Source: Mimachlamys varia
Lineage: Eukaryota; Mollusca; Bivalvia; Pectinida; Pectinidae
Assembly (NCBI GenBank): GCA_947623455.1
Contig: OX392533.1
Coordinates: forward strand, 34,346,229 to 34,410,228
DNA length: 64,000 nucleotides
Reading direction: 5' to 3'
Shown here: piece after piece, positions 22,075 to 34,605 of the stretch
How positions within the stretch are numbered: the stretch's first letter is position 1
Layout: each line of letters begins with the position of its first letter
Made by a program: the position numbers and the translations under genes
The notes under the pieces: model-generated
Told to the model about the DNA's origin: nothing
Seen by the model: the letters and a program-made list of their open reading frames with translations, nothing else
Databases searched by the model: none

Positions 22075-23542
22075 TGTAGAAAGTGTTCACTTGAAATTCT
22101 GTAAAAATATACTAAAGATTCATAAATCAACTTGCAATGACTTAGTTTATTGTGAATTGGGTAGATTACCATTAATTACTATTAGATATTAAGAGTGTTT
22201 AAGTATTGGCTGAAGTTGAAACAATCGGATAATTGAAAACCTGTTATGAAATGTTGCGTGAAAACGACGTGTGGATATGTAGCATTAAGAATGAATTAGC
22301 GGTATAGATAGTATTTTTGATACCAACTTAACATTAGACTATGCTTATAAAATTATAGCACAAAAATTGACCAATATTACAAAAAAAAAAGAAAACAGTG
22401 ATATCCGGTTCATCTAAAGGTAGATTGTATCACTATCTGATTGATAACCTCTGTCTTCAGTTTTATCTACGCAAACCTATAGAAACTAAATTTAAATGTA
22501 TGTTAACTAAGCTTAGAACATCCTCACACAAGTTAAATATAGAAATAGGCAGACGTACTAATATTGTTCGAAGAAATAAAACGTGTAATATTGTAATTTG
22601 GGAGACATCGAGGATGAGTCACACACACACACACACACACACACACATTACGTCATCTCTGCTGGTGGATTTTTTAGTCCCCGATGTTTGCTGGAGCCTC
22701 CATAGCCATAGTTAATAATACATAATATACATTATTTTCGTAATACACGATTTGAAATTATACAGAACTAGCTTAATTTTACTTCTAAATGCATCAATTA
22801 AAGGGGTTTAACGGACCTGACCCTTCTGTTTCTACGTTAGTTTAGAAATTTGAAATTCCCACCTTTTGGCCCCAAGCATCAATGAAGAGTCCTAGGTGAC
22901 GGAAGAGCTGTATGGTGCAGTTTACTTCATTTTTTCGTCATACTGTATCGATTACTAAATTTAAAAGGTGCAGCACATGTTTGTGTTACGTCATCTTTCA
23001 TTTCATTTTGATATGTCCATTATACACATATGTATATAGATCTGAGAGTAAAATACATAAAACAATATTACTAAAAAAGTCCATCTGTTTTTTAATTAAT
23101 CCAACTTCTAGCTGAGAATAATTTCCGAGAATTATCAAATTTAGGTAATATCTATACTTAGCTACATATAGACGTAACGTATAGGTAATGCATGTATTGT
23201 ATTGATAGTCATTTTTTCACACTTTAATTACTCATTTTTTCACACTTTAATTACTTCAAAGATGATTATCGTCATAGATGATTAATATTACTGGTTTAAA
23301 GAATCACTAATCAATGTGCAGTTACGTTGGGTTTTACTTGTTTTACTGGTTTGTCTTTGTTTGTATGTGCGATTTAGTCGAAGTTTATTATGTACGTGGC
23401 TGTACATTATGTAATAGATCAATTTCCATGTATGTAACACTTTCCTGTACAATATGAATTTCATGCTAAATTTGTCAATGTAATATATCTTTTTATACCT
23501 ATAGGCCTTAGGACTTTTGGTTAATAAAGAACTCGAACTTGA
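22075..23542 (+). mobile_element. CR1-like LINE relic, copy B, with more 5' sequence
   Basis: Extends further 5' than copy A: 22080-22170 encodes FCKNILKIHKSTCNDLVYCE followed by LGRLPL, a region of CR1-like polyproteins upstream of the C-terminal tail. A stop follows (IRY*). The tail (SSKGRLYHYL to DIEDE) is at 22398-22615 and is interrupted by an R1 copy. The 3' end near 23542 again has the GAACTT tail. One base missing at about 22588 adds a frameshift relative to copy A. Confidence 0.8.
22616..22990 (+). mobile_element. R1 repeat nested in LINE copy B
   Basis: Same insertion point as at 393 in unit A, so the insertion came before the duplication. It lacks about 20 bases (the AATAATAGGG region) after the CA tract. 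The end motif is at 22952-22998. Confidence 0.65.
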
Positions 23543-25149
23543 GGTGTTTTATCAAAAGTGTGAATTTCATGCCCCACATACTTCACGTTGCTCCCAGAAG
23601 AATACAAATTTCTGCTTTAACTGAGGGTAGAAAACAAGCTCCTGGCATGCTTCGATTGTGCAAATGGGTTTGTTGACAAAGTTCACAGACATATGTAATC
23701 CAATCAAAGTCTACCATGGACCATCTACATATGTACAACATTATCGGAATTACGTATGAATAAGACAGGATAGTTGTCATAACCCTAGTATGCATATAAA
23801 GTCTGAAATAGATCTTTGAAAGATAGACCTACCTTTTCGTCCCGGACTGAGCTGCCATCTTTAAAAGTCCTATCCACAACACATACACGACAGTGAATTT
23901 ATGATTATTGAATAGACTTGGATGCCAATCGGGAAGATGGAATAAAACGTTTGAATCCACCATACAGTGTTGGAAAAAGGGCAATATTACATGTCAAAGG
24001 AAACATTCTTATAATAAAAATCCATACTGTCTCTATCAGCTATGAAATTTGACAATGACACCACATCAATATAAAATCAACATAAATCAAATAATTCACA
24101 CATGCATGCAAAAAACAACCCCTTATTTTAGCAAAAATAATATTTGTGGATTTATTATGGTTGAGCTTGCTGCATAAAGACCTGACTATGTATCGAACAT
24201 ACATACAAAATCATTCAGGTTGAACTACACAACTGGGATGCATTGAGGGAATACTGGCTTGATAAATATTACTTTACTTTCTCACGAAACATTTGTATAT
24301 GTTAATCTAATTCATTTAAAAGTATGGCTCGACTGTATCTTTAAAGGTTCTTCTCTCATGCGTGTCTTTGAACTATCTGTGATATCCGGCTAGGTAGTAC
24401 GAGGGGACAGTACAACCTAACCGGCTTTTCAAGTCATGCGATGTTACCGGGGCCCGCTCAAGATAACAAAGCAACGTTGAGCGCGGTCATTAATTGGATG
24501 ATCCATTGAGATCGTAGGTGGAAGATACTGCTGTTAGACCTAGGTCTGTAAATCTGCATACCACGTTTTAATTAATTTAAATAGTGGCATATATATATAT
24601 GTTTATTACAGTTTATATTTTCATCTGAAATTATTTAGCATTTAAAAATAACACGAAACTTGTTGATTCACAGTGCTACCACTCCACCCCCGCCTTATCT
24701 CGATTTAGAAATCTTATGTTTACTGTTTATGTTTCCTCAGTCGCCACTTACATGCAAACTTCACGTATACCCTGCAGGAAGGGCATCTGCTGCCCTTATT
24801 GTAATATCTCAATTTTGGCCTTTAGTTAAGCGTGAGGAAGACAACGGGTTCCGTCCCCTAGCCCAGACATACCAGGGTCTCTAACGTCGTGTCTATTTCT
24901 GAATAACAAGAGGCCCAAGGGCATTAACGGTTGTCTACTTACCAATTGAAAGTAATCATTTAAGCATTGAACTGTTACCAGATGTAGTATACAGTCGATA
25001 TGAATACAATTTGGGTGACAGATAAATAAAATGTCGACCGTTAATACACAAACACATTTCTATTCAACTCAACAGGCGGAGCGTGAAAAGAAGTTTAAAA
25101 TGTGCTTTAAAAAGGGGTGTGCCGGATATGTAGGATTTTGGACTGACTT
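23543..25149. other. Non-coding, unit B
   Basis: Counterpart of 1359-2947. No gene. Confidence 0.55.
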
Positions 25150-25371
25150 TAATTCGGTAAAACTATGGAAAAGTCAGATAAAATTATATTTCAATCGACA
25201 GCTTGCTGCATACACGTAAGCAAGCAGCGACAGACAAATGCAAACCAATACAACTCCTCTTCTACGGCGTTATATTGGTTTCCACATGTTTGTCGCTGCT
25301 TGATTACCTGTGTGCAACAAGCTGTCGATTGAAATATAATTTAATCTGACTTTTTCATAGTTTTACCGAAT
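25150..25371. repeat. Long hairpin, copy B
   Basis: Same as 2948-3169; the arms look equally intact in both copies. Confidence 0.85.
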
Positions 25372-28040
25372 TGAAAGGTTTGCTTGAAAAGTATGCTCTC
25401 ATGATTAGAGATCGTACAGAAAGAGGGAGTTCAACTTTCTTGACATCAAGGTTTGTTTAATACAGTACAATACCAGTTTTCACAACGTTTCACGTCATGA
25501 TCACAACTGTATTTATGTTCTTAAACCAACATATAAAATTATACAATGTATGTGTTTTGAAACTATCGGCACAACTACTTACTTGGATGTGACCAAAATT
25601 TGAATGGTGGGTGTCGTCGATGAAGAAGAGGACTCTTACTTAATGTAAATATTTCCAATGTTCCTAGTTTGCCTCTAGTTTAATCGATTTTGAGTTTGGC
25701 ATATGGTTTTGTTGACGTATTTTTCAAAGCCTATTATATACTTCCAAACTCATTCAGATAACCACTGTTCATGTGCTAAAGTATCATCAAGTTTCATGTT
25801 TTTCATAAAAATATCCGCGCCGTTGATTAGATAACATCGCATAGGGGGTCACGTTCTGGTGACAATTTGCATTGGTCAATAAAATGACTACTTTCAAAAT
25901 CCTGAATGTAAAGATTTAAGGCGAAAAAACTTGCATCAGAACATGACCTCTTATGTCATGTTGTCAGATCCTAGCGTAACGGCGTGAGAGCAAGGATCTC
26001 AATGTTAATAAGATTGCTACATTATTATACTTACATCGATTCTGCCTGTTTTTCAAGTTCTTGTAACTTCTTTTTAACATGCCAAACTTTATTGAATGTG
26101 CTATAATCTAGATTTTGATAAAACAATACCTATTCCAAACACATTAACATTGAATATCTACATCAATATATAAACTCTATCAGATCGAGTGGGGCGCGGG
26201 GGATAATGCGGGTTTTGCAGCTTTACAATATAGACGAAGATTGTTATTTATGAAATTGACAAATGTACTGGCCAAGGCCTTGCTACATTGAGGCTACGCT
26301 TCAGGCAATTTAGCAAGTGACGGACGAACAACTGGGCCGACACTAATGCATTATATATAATATGAATTTTCTTGCCATAAATAGAAGTACATTTTGTCAC
26401 AACAAAGCTCCGATGAGAACGGGCAAGAACATATATCGATTTTTTTAAACATATTAAGAGTCATTTTTATACACACTTGTGTAATAGCGATAGTATTAAG
26501 TTGATCAGCAAACCATTATATGTAACCATGACTGAATTTAAACTCCGTTGAGCTAGCTCCACCAAATCATTTCATATTCATTGCAATATCGTCGAGTGAA
26601 GGTTTGCAATTGTCATCAAATAAACTTTAGCAAATATCGCCAATGAACTGCTGTTAAAAATTGCCTTTAGAATTGATGTTTTAGTGTCAATGCATGTGTA
26701 GTAATCCTGAGTCCGAACATACAAGTAGGCCTACATATAATAACGCACGTGTTTGTAACAATCTTGATTTTAGAATTTCACTTACCATTCATAATAAAAT
26801 CCCCAGAACACTCAATGTGCGTCGTTACTTCCCTTTTTTAATTAATGTATTGCTTCTGAAAACGGCATATTACCACTTTTTTTTGTTTTCGAGACGCCAC
26901 CAGCAGTACGCGTAGTAAACTTCTGCTATTTGTTGACGAAGGTGTCGTCAACTGACTTTACTTTGGTTATTCAGTGTTGTCTCTAGGCGTGTTACTTTAT
27001 ACTAATCCTGCAACTCCAAGCCGACACCGCAAATAGATTCCATATTAAACAACAACAAAAATAAAATGAATACAGTCACAAACAGTTTACAAATTACTTT
27101 ATTTGAACAAAGTTACAAATATTTTAATATACGTATTTGCTCATCGCGGTGTATTGGACGTGTGTGAAAAAAGAGTTGCTTCCCCTTGCTCCACATAGAA
27201 TGTTTTTTGTCCGATGGTAGCCATCCTGTAGAAAAACCGGAAATATATCAAAGTTGGCTTACTCAGTTGTATTATCAGTTTACGTTGTAATCCATCTACA
27301 AAACTTTTTTAATTGTTTTTCTTCGATATTTAAAGCCTTTCTTATTTTGTAGGAAGATATTGATTGGGTTTCTTAACGGTCATAATGGAAGTCTTTTCTC
27401 AACAACTTCCTTTAGATTGAATGACTTTGGTATGCTGTGCTGGATGATAAGTAGTCGATGGTGTTTGTTGTTTGTACCTATAATGCTTATATTTTTTATA
27501 TCAAATCTGTAATAAGGTGTGTTTATCTTTTAGTGGTGTTCCTATCGCCGTCCTACCTCTGTGTATTGTGTTGTACTGGTTAAATATAATTTGCAGTCAT
27601 ATATATGCATGGCCAATCGCCATAAAGAGCTTGTCACTCAGGGTAATGATTTTACTATTCAGTTATCGACAGCTAATCAATCGCTAAATGCATACTGTTT
27701 TTACAGTTTTATTTCGTTATAGAAATAAATAATTGTTCTGTTCGTCAATCTTTTATCGTTCAGGTTGAGTACCTACAGATAAATACTAAAATTTAGTTGT
27801 GATAACGCGGTGATGTAGGAATGCTACTTGATGCGTGACTTGTATTTATCTAGCATCGTGAATAAAAATAATTCAGCTCGCTCAGTATACGGGGTTTTAT
27901 TCGGTGTACACGAACACATTGGAGCTAACCTCGAAGCAGAGGGGACAATTGGACACGGTCAGTTTTAATGACTTATATAATTTTTTTACTATTTTTGCAT
28001 AAAACAGATTGTTTGCGTGGGCCACTGTACATCGTGCTAC
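25372..28040. other. Non-coding, unit B
   Basis: Counterpart of 3170-5867, including the degraded MITE-like patch at about 25813-26015. The short ORF at 26694-26915 is truncated relative to the one at 4492-4773 by a frameshift, which argues against either being a gene. Confidence 0.5.
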
Positions 28041-28264
28041 ATCGATGCGCCACGGTGGTTAAGGTGTTTCGACATTCTACCAAAAGCCCTCCAACACTGG
28101 ATTGCGAGTTCGATCGAACGTAAGGCAGTTGCCAGGTACTGACCGCAGGTCGGTGGTTTTTCTCCGGGTACTCGGCTTTCCTCCACCTCTAAAACCTGGC
28201 ACGTCCTAAATGACCATGGCTGTTAATAGTACGTAAAACAAAATAAACCAAACCAAATCGATGC
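28041..28264 (+). mobile_element. tRNA-derived SINE, copy B, A box damaged
   Basis: Element 28049-28256 between ATCGATGC repeats. Relative to copy A it lacks several bases of the A box (GCCACGGTGGTTAAGG), and the B box has lost one A (GAGTTCGATC). Internal pol III transcription is therefore less likely than for copy A. Confidence 0.9.
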
Positions 28265-28934
28265 ACCGTCCCATTGACATGTCGTTTGATATAGGAGACC
28301 CTTATACGATTCTTGGTTCCTACATCCAGCCACTGCTCCTAAGAAAACCACAAGAGTTATATCCCGTACTCGTCCTGCTGAAACCTCATCAATGAATGAT
28401 GTTAACATGATGACAAAACGACCTTCGCATGCCGTGGCATTTCCATTATTCAAAAATAGCATGTCTCGTTTCATTCCAAAATCCTCTTTAAATAACCGTG
28501 TGTTCCATTTCCACTAATCATATTTTGTTACAAACAAGTAGGGGTTAAGTTGTTCCAGAGTTCCTCCTTGTGAACTTGGACTGTCATGGAGGCATTTCAC
28601 CCGCCACCGTCATTGTTACGTCACAATGAGCGTAGATTTAGTACGCGCCAAATTTGAAAGACAGTCGGTGATTGCTTGATAAGATATCAATGCCCATTCA
28701 TAAAAAAACCCACCTATGTTAATTATGAAAAATATATTAATGTTCATCCGGAGAAGGCTAATTTAATTTTGTAATGCCATGTAATAATAAGGTTTATACT
28801 AAAACATAATCTTGATAATTGCTTAGCCTATCGATGTATAGACCGCAAACCGAGTGGCACACTTTTCATAAACAGGATCGCGGTTTATTTAGAGTGCACT
28901 TCGAACTATACATAGAGGCCTATTTGTAAAAGTG
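28265..28934. other. Non-coding, unit B
   Basis: Counterpart of 6102-6765, including the eroded hairpin centre near 28870-28900. Confidence 0.45.
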
Positions 28935-29720
28935 CAGGAGAACAAGAACAGGTGTTGCAGAAGATTAAGCTTTTTATGCTTCATCGACGACACCCGCTAT
29001 GTAGATTTTGGTAACATCCAAGAACACTTCAAGTCTCGAAACGAGAACCGAGTCATCATTGTCAAACAAGTGCAAATACTAATGAGCACACTCACCAACG
29101 CCCATCTTCATATCACATAAAGATACAGATGTCTAAATGAGACAAAGATGGCGACTAGAGAACTTACCCATAGTTCTGATCAACCTGCATCTCTCGAAAC
29201 CCTGTGTATGTTTGGCAGCAGTCGACATCGGTCACGAAAATCATGATATTCAGAGCAAGCCATCGAACAACGAAATAACTGCGACATATAAACACCATAG
29301 GTTAGAGAAGCAGGGATGTTACTATCAAGAACTTTCACGATCAAAAAATCGAATTCGTCACGTTTATCGTATATACACACAAATGTAGCTGATGAAGACT
29401 AGTCTGTTGCGTCTTATATTTCAAGTGCAGAAGGGTATATACGATCGACATGGTCAGCACACTTGGTTTACAAACCAAGTTTTATGGTCGCTATATTTAT
29501 CCCATTGAAAAAAAAATTCTATATCTTCTGTGTGATATGAAGATGGACGTTTTGGAGTGTGCTCATTAGTATGCTTACTTGTTGCGATTGACAATGACTC
29601 GGTTCTCATTTAGAGGGCTTGATTTCTACTTGGATGTGACAAAGATTTACATGACGGTCGTTGTCGATGAAGCAGAAGACGCTTTCTCTCCGGCATATCT
29701 TGTACTTTCCTTTTTATGCC
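28935..29720. repeat. Inverted R2 pair, copy B
   Basis: Arms 28935-29126 and 29518-29715. Between them, at about 29461-29480, B has ACTTGGTTTACAAACCAAGT where A has only ACTTGGTTTACAG. The extra bases complete a perfect palindrome and look like a templated insertion. Confidence 0.7.
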
Positions 29721-29794
29721 ATACCGTGGCGTCTGTCGTTGGTCAACAATCGACTTCTTCATAACCGCTCAACGGAATTTGGTCAGAAGCATCT

Positions 29795-30920
29795 CTAGAA
29801 GAGAATGGGGACTCAAAATTGTACTAATGATTGGACTGACTCCCCGGGGGCCTTGGTCAAAAGGGGTGATTTTGGGCTGTATTGATACAAATTACTTCTT
29901 CTCTCTGAAACCAAACAATAGATATCACCAATATTTGCCTGGTAGCATCAGTATGGGGCGGGGATTCAAATTGTGCAAATAGTGGGACTGACCCCCGGGG
30001 GGCTGAGGGTTCGGCCAAAAGTGTTTCATTTGGCATTATTGATATTTACAACTTCTTTTCTAGATCTTAGCAATGCATGACATTTACATTTCTGTGGTAG
30101 CCTATTTCTATTTATACGAATGATCGAGCTGACCCCCAGGGGTCTGATGGCCGGGGCCAAAATGAGTCCATTTGGCAATATAGGTATAACTTTTAAGTGA
30201 TTGAGATTCCCAGTCGAAAACTATATGTACAATTGCTGGGGGAAAAGAGTCCATCGCAATCAGGATTTTAGATTTCATCCCAGGGTCTGCCACTCCCTTG
30301 TTGGCTTAACTAGTTAGTCATAAATTTAGATATGTTCGGATCCCCACCAAAACTATATATATATAATTGCTGAACATAAAGAGACGATCACAAATATGAT
30401 TTAAAGTGTTACCACGGGGTCTGCCACGCTCTTTCAGGCTTACCTATTGAGTAATAACTTTTAAATGATTGAGATCTTCACTGTTAAACTATATATTGCT
30501 TAGCATTAAGAGACGATCAAATCATGATTTAAGATTTTAACCCAGGGTCAGCTACAGCCTTATAGACTTAATCAGTGCGTCCCAACTTTCAAACGTTTGT
30601 GATCTCCACCCCTAAACTATATATACAATTGCTGAGCATAAAGAGACAATCACAAATATAAATTCTAGATTTTACCCAAGGGTCTGTCACGCCCTTGCCA
30701 ACTTAACTCTTGAGTTATCACTTTTAAATTGTTTAGATCCCCATCCGCAAACTGTATACAATTACTTTGCATTAAGAGACGATCACAATCATGATCTTTA
30801 AATTTACACCAGGCCAAGCTCTTTCAGTCTTGACTCCCGAGTCTTAACACTTGAATGGTTGAAATTCTCACCCCATAACTATCTATACAATTACCCGACA
30901 TAAAGAGACTAACACAATCA
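29795..30920 (+). repeat. Two diverged tandem arrays, copy B
   Basis: Counterpart of 7625-8790, with the short (6 G) tract at 29997-30002. Array order and unit order match copy A. Confidence 0.65.
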
Positions 30921-32310
30921 TGGTGTCTGGCGCACTCATGGCTTATCAGTTGATTTCGAAAATAGGTTAGATACCAACAAAATTCACCACCAAACTTTTA
31001 ATTTATACCCATATGCTTCATCAATTGGTATTTTTGTCATTCACTCCCCATGGTATCCATTTGGAAAATATTTTATCATGATAACCTACATACCAATGTA
31101 TCCAGGTTAACGATACGGCACATCTCGGTCTCTTGTTTCATTGTAACAATCAGTTCATTTAAAATGATTTAATCACACAAAAAAATAGCATTTGCAAAAC
31201 GTTAAAACAACTGTTCCCATTGCAGGTCTACAAGAATTAAAAACCTACTTCTCACATGCATTCCATATTTGTCATTAAAAGCATTTAGCAGGTATATCCG
31301 GTTTTGAGGATTCGGAAAAATTCCTACAACTGAACGTTCATTTAATACAATATTTTTCGACATACTATTACAAAATTAAAAAGGTGCAGCATATGAGTGT
31401 GAAACGTCATCTGTATCGCCTATTCTATGAACAAAATTGACATATTTGAATATTGATATTGTTGTATTTGGTTAAATCAAATAACCGGCAAATGTGTTCG
31501 TAAACCAGTCTTTCAAAGAATAACATTTATTCTTTGGATTTAGTTCTTGATTTGCAGTATCCACCAATTATCCATAGTGTTGTCAAATATCATTTTCATA
31601 GTTATAAAACGCGTTCTCTCTATGTGAAGCCTACATTTTAAGCCAAGGGCGAATCCCGTTCCGATAATCGCAATAATCGCACTCCATCATTTTGTTTTGT
31701 TTTTATCCAACATAAGCAACGGAAAAGCACACGCAAATGACTTCGGTAAACCGTTCAAAAAATGTATAATGAGGTGGGCATTCCGAAGCAGTGTCGTAGC
31801 GTCGTTGTTCTTTGAAAGAATACAGTCTCTGTAGCTTGCTTGAATCTTGCTTGATCGCTAAAACGGACAGATTATCATACATATGCCTGGCAGCAAAATG
31901 ATATTCACCATCATCAAATCAACACTATGGGTGAAAACATCATATCTGTGCTCACTCTAGCCATTAGCATTTTCGTTATTAACGAAATGAAATGCTTATT
32001 TGCTAAAACAAAATTTGTGCCTTTAGTTACTTTTGCTAAAGTAGTTTGTGTTGAATAAACCATTTTCATAAACACTGACTCCCTATCAATGTATAATAAG
32101 AATTGATCCAATTCAATGAATGGTATGTTAAATACTTCAGAACTTGTATTAATATTAGCCTAACACTTGAGTTTTGACTCTACTAATGAGTAAAAGTTGC
32201 TAAAAGGAAATTGGTATTTGCTAAAAAAGTAAAGTGGTCTTCAGTGACATTTGCTAAAACATTTTTCAGACTAGAGTGAGCACAGCATATCGAAATAATG
32301 TTTTTTAACA
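30921..32310. other. 3' side of gene B: non-coding
   Basis: Counterpart of 8791-10156, with a solo R1 end motif at 31368-31413. Confidence 0.5.
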
Positions 32311-33333
32311 TTACAAGTTACGATAAATCTTTGTCTTTAAATGGTAATACCATGCTGTCTTTATGTCGTCTGGATTTTCGTAGAGATGGGAGGCTATTGC
32401 AGTGTCAAATTCTTCATCGTCTAAATAGATTTTCTTTCTGATGTGGACTCCTGGATGGTGTATTGGTCTCACGGCGAGTTTATACGCAATAATTGCAAGA
32501 AACACGTCATCGAATTTAAAATGCTTAGTAAATTGGATAGCAATCTGGAGTGTTTTTACATATTCCATCGACATCATAAGTGCACCGGCACTAATAAAAG
32601 GCGGGTACTTGTCAAAAGGATAGTCTTCAAATGGCATATACCATTTCTGAGCAGGGCCTCTCTGTGGAATATCGTTAAACACGAATCCCGCGAAGAGGGA
32701 GCGAACTGTGCTATACGATAGCCCGTGTAGATACTTTAAAAGGAAATCTGTGGCAACGTAAAAATCATCATCTACAATCATAACAAATTTCGCTTTTGGA
32801 CAATACTTAACGCACCAATTGATGCCTCCAACAGTTTTGTATGTGTTCTTGTAATAATCATCAATATATGTCATCTGAACGATGTCGTCATACCTCTCTT
32901 CTTCCAATGAAACACGTTCATTAATTGAGGCATTTGTAGTTTGTGCAAGAAGAAAAGCATGACGGATAATGTCGTGTTTGAAATACTTCCGGTTAGTCCA
33001 GGTTTCCCTGATAGCTTGTCGCCGATCGAAATTAGCCGGTGCAGACTTGATCATAAATAAAAGTGTAATTTCTTCATTGGATTCACAAATATTTTCTTTC
33101 GGTTTTACATATGTATACGGATACACATTGATAGGTTTGACAGTTGTGTTACCCGATTGGCTATTGTTGAAAATTAATTCTCTGTAATTGAAGTCAATAG
33201 GATAATGAAACTTATTAAAGGAGATCTCTCTCAGATATCTGAAAGGCCCACTTTTCCTGACGGTCAGGACAAAGACAGAGAGTGTAAGAAGGGACATCAT
33301 ACCAACTGCCCAATAAAAGTGCAGGACTTTCAT
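32311..33333 (-). CDS. GT31 beta-1,3-galactosyltransferase-like, gene B
   Basis: 340-residue type II membrane glycosyltransferase. Signal anchor at about 11-25 (GMMSLLTLSVFVLTV), short stem, catalytic domain from about 80. Same landmarks as gene A shifted by four residues: SAPANFDRRQAIRETW, DDD at 188-190, KWYMPFEDYPFDKYPPFIS, FDDVFLAIIAYKLAVRP, then HHPGVH. From about residue 45 onward it differs from gene A only at a few positions that I could see, for example Lys for Arg in VKP(K/R)ENIC and Asp for Glu in ERY(D/E)DIV. Both are conservative, so substrate range is probably the same. Before residue 45 the proteins differ at many positions and by four residues in length. The start has A at -3 and is followed directly by the anchor. 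Intact, single exon. Confidence 0.93.
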   Translation of the reverse strand: MKVLHFYWAVGMMSLLTLSVFVLTVRKSGPFRYLREISFNKFHYPIDFNYRELIFNNSQSGNTTVKPINVYPYTYVKPKENICESNEEITLLFMIKSAPANFDRRQAIRETWTNRKYFKHDIIRHAFLLAQTTNASINERVSLEEERYDDIVQMTYIDDYYKNTYKTVGGINWCVKYCPKAKFVMIVDDDFYVATDFLLKYLHGLSYSTVRSLFAGFVFNDIPQRGPAQKWYMPFEDYPFDKYPPFISAGALMMSMEYVKTLQIAIQFTKHFKFDDVFLAIIAYKLAVRPIHHPGVHIRKKIYLDDEEFDTAIASHLYENPDDIKTAWYYHLKTKIYRNL

Positions 33334-33690
33334 GATGTTGTCCGAATATGGAAGTATTATATATCATTCACTTGTTCGATCTGCTTGTAATCCAAATAAA
33401 ATATGTCCGATTATATCATTTCTTGTTTATTCCGATCAACGCCTATTATCCTCCTAATCCCCCTTTGAGATGTATCTTGAGTAAGAGAAGTCCGCTGTGC
33501 AAAATTCCACACTGGAGCTGTTCAATTTTCAACAGCAATAGTATCTGGAAGAAAAGAAAGGAAAACAAATCAGATTGTAACTGTTTACAATTTTTAGAAA
33601 GCATTGTTTGATTTCATAGATATGTTTTGAGGGGTGTCAGATATCCCAAAACACAACTACAATATATTCAATAAAACACGCATTTTTATT
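33334..33690 (-). promoter_or_regulatory. 5' flank of gene B, TATA-like block shared with C
   Basis: On the minus strand, TATAATACTTCC lies about 17-28 bases upstream of the ATG (33350-33361 on the plus strand as GGAAGTATTATA). The same block is at 56827-56838 before gene C and is absent before gene A. It may be a core promoter or a 5' UTR element. Its closeness to the ATG would leave a very short leader if it acts as a TATA box, so this is tentative. Confidence 0.35.
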
Positions 33691-34419
33691 TTACAGGGCG
33701 AGGCCTACTCTGTTTATGTGCCTGATGCAGAGTTCTGTTATTGTTTCTTTCTTTTTTTAACTCAAGGGAAATTGAAAAAAGACTAAGATTTGCTTACATT
33801 ATTTACAGTTTACCTGTTGTATTTCATTGATGGCGACGTATATTCCTTACATGTAGAGCAGTTTCCCCTTCCAGGTAGATGTTTGAGTGGGTTAGGCATC
33901 GACAAGATTTCCTTAAAGGATGTGTAATGGCATTCCAATTTTCTAAATGAAGAGACTGATTTGCATCTCCTTGTCTTAAACACAAATTCAGGCTGCTATC
34001 CGCACCAATTGAACTGTAACTAACGAAAAAGGAAGGATTTATATATTGTACATTATACATAAATATTAGAATAAAACCTATTGGTAAAGATACCTCCCCG
34101 TTAAATAACCCCGAAACGTAGTTTTGTGGGCACTGAAGCAATCTAATTCCTAAACGTTATTGTAAGGAAAAGATACATTACCGAGGTTGGGAATGGTTAC
34201 AGGCTGATAAAGTATCTTAAAAAAAAACGATAAATGAATGAGCGGCGCTTTAGTCATTTTTACCGGAACCAAGGTTAGAGGTTTAATAGATAAATTATAA
34301 AGAATACCCAAGCGTTAACAGATTCATAATCCAAACTCAAAATCTATTAAACCACGGGCAAAATATGAACAACGGAAACATTTAGATGGAGTCCTTGTAA
34401 AAGTACAAGAGAATAAGAC
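33691..34419. other. Non-coding, upstream half of unit B
   Basis: Aligns in patches with 14010-14130 and 19230-19370. The minus-strand ORF at 33824-34141 (105 codons) has no recognisable motif or homologue in unit A. Confidence 0.4.
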
Positions 34420-34605
34420 CAGGTGTTCCGGAAGAGTAAGCGTCTTCTGATTCATCGACGACACCCGCCATGTAAATCTTTGTCACATCCAAGTAAACAT
34501 CAATTTCTCAAAATGAGAACCGAGTTTCATTGTCAATCACAACATGTAAAAAAACTAATGAGCATACTCAAAAACGTTCATCTTCATATCATTTAAAGAT
34601 ACAGA
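34420..34605 (-). repeat. R2 family repeat, solo copy
   Basis: TTCATCGACGACACCCGCCA, ATGTAAATCTTTGTCACATC and ATCTTCATATCATTTAAAG show the family order, reverse orientation. Confidence 0.65.

Larger units (their letters stand above)
22224..33215. repeat. Segmental duplication, copy B
   Basis: Partner of 1-11065. Differences seen by eye are scattered substitutions, (CA)n length, a deletion in the SINE A-box region, G-run length, and a palindromic insertion at about 29470. In the last approximately 900 bp, inside the GT31 gene, I count about eight substitutions. After about 33215 similarity drops abruptly. Confidence 0.95.
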
